A DNA stretch of 43,153 nt from Eubacterium ramulus ATCC 29099 (GTDB lineage: Bacteria; Bacillota; Clostridia; Lachnospirales; Lachnospiraceae). Below are positions 42,926-43,153 of this stretch, one piece after another. The notes beneath the pieces are model-generated. The model was not told the origin of the DNA and did no database searches. It saw nothing but the letters and a program-made list of their open reading frames with translations. The DNA is taken from NCBI RefSeq assembly GCF_000469345.1, contig NZ_KI271108.1:103798-146950 (forward strand). The letters are read 5' to 3'. The position numbers were made by a program, and so were the translations under genes. How positions within the stretch are numbered: the stretch's first letter is position 1; every line of letters starts with the position of its first letter.

Positions 42926-43088
42926 CTGCGTGCCACGCATGCATATAAGCTGAGAGCATAGTCTCTATTGTGTTGCATGCGCAGATTTACAATTAGGTAT
43001 GTTATTCTTCACTCTATATAAATTTGCGCATGCGACATAACGAATATTATGTCATCAGCTTGTGGCATGCGTTGCATACGGTGCCGTC
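42926..43088. repeat. Second nested palindromic element
   Basis: Outer arms CGCATGC..AAGCTGA (42936-42953) and TCAGCTT..GCATGCG (43055-43071) enclose inner arms GCATGCGCAGATTTA (42975-42989) and TAAATTTGCGCATGC (43019-43033). Weaker pairing continues beyond both. No gene, promoter or other feature is seen from here to the end of the window. Confidence 0.7.
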
Positions 43089-43153
43089 AAGTAAATGGAG
43101 CAAATCTGAAGCAGAAATCCGAGACAAGACGGTAGGTTGATTTTCGTTACCGC

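Overview
The window looks like chromosome from a strictly anaerobic gut Firmicute, most likely Lachnospiraceae. This rests on moderate-to-low GC coding sequence with strong Shine-Dalgarno sites, an ECF sigma/DUF4179-type anti-sigma pair, a BofA-like protein, a Gram-positive Tad/Flp pilus locus with a DUF5702-type protein and an FHA protein, an A-type flavoprotein, and TRAP and CoA-transferase genes. The genus cannot be fixed from the sequence alone.

Layout. 1-3.8 kb: a PD-(D/E)XK nuclease-family protein with a repeated coiled-coil tail, then an ECF sigma factor and its anti-sigma factor on the minus strand, between two direct copies of a palindromic repeat (repeat C). 3.9-7.4 kb: a small alarmone synthetase, ctfAB CoA-transferase genes (minus) and a divergent DRE-TIM aldolase/lyase. 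7.4-9.9 kb: a block of structured repeats, then a MATE exporter and a Crp/Fnr regulator (minus). 9.95-19.9 kb: a ten-kilobase plus-strand catabolic operon made of a CitF-like CoA transferase, a CitE-like lyase, a creatinase/M24-fold protein with altered metal ligands, a complete TRAP transporter (DctP, DctQ, DctM), two D-2-hydroxyacid dehydrogenases and a malic enzyme. No citD, citC, citX or citG is present, so this is probably not ordinary citrate lyase. A coherent reading is import of a hydroxy acid, activation by CoA transfer, C-C cleavage to an acyl-CoA and a 2-oxo acid, and reduction of the oxo acid. The substrate is unknown.

20.0-25.4 kb: a promoter, cobalamin riboswitch and terminator precede a TetR regulator and a cysteine-rich small protein. 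A small hypothetical protein, a SAM-dependent methyltransferase and a large membrane-anchored protein follow. 25.7-35.8 kb: a BofA-like gene and a Tad pilus operon (prepilin peptidase, TadZ, TadA, TadB, TadC, Flp pilin, DUF5702-type, TadE-like proteins, a second A24 peptidase, FHA protein). 35.9-37.5 kb: an Rrf2 regulator and a lipoprotein amidase broken by a one-base frameshift. 37.6 kb: tRNA-Pro(CGG), whose -35 box lies inside the upstream terminator hairpin. 37.9-42.7 kb: a GH42 beta-galactosidase, a second repeat block, a tRNA-dihydrouridine synthase and an A-type flavoprotein (FprA). 42.7-43.15 kb: two long nested palindromic elements and no gene.

Besides the genes, the window carries three families of short intergenic structured repeats (A, B, C), recognised by comparing copies within the window. 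Family A shows compensatory base changes in its stems. Copies of A are joined to B at one site and to C at another, which suggests modular mobile or RNA-structured elements. No CRISPR array, integrase or intact insertion sequence was seen.
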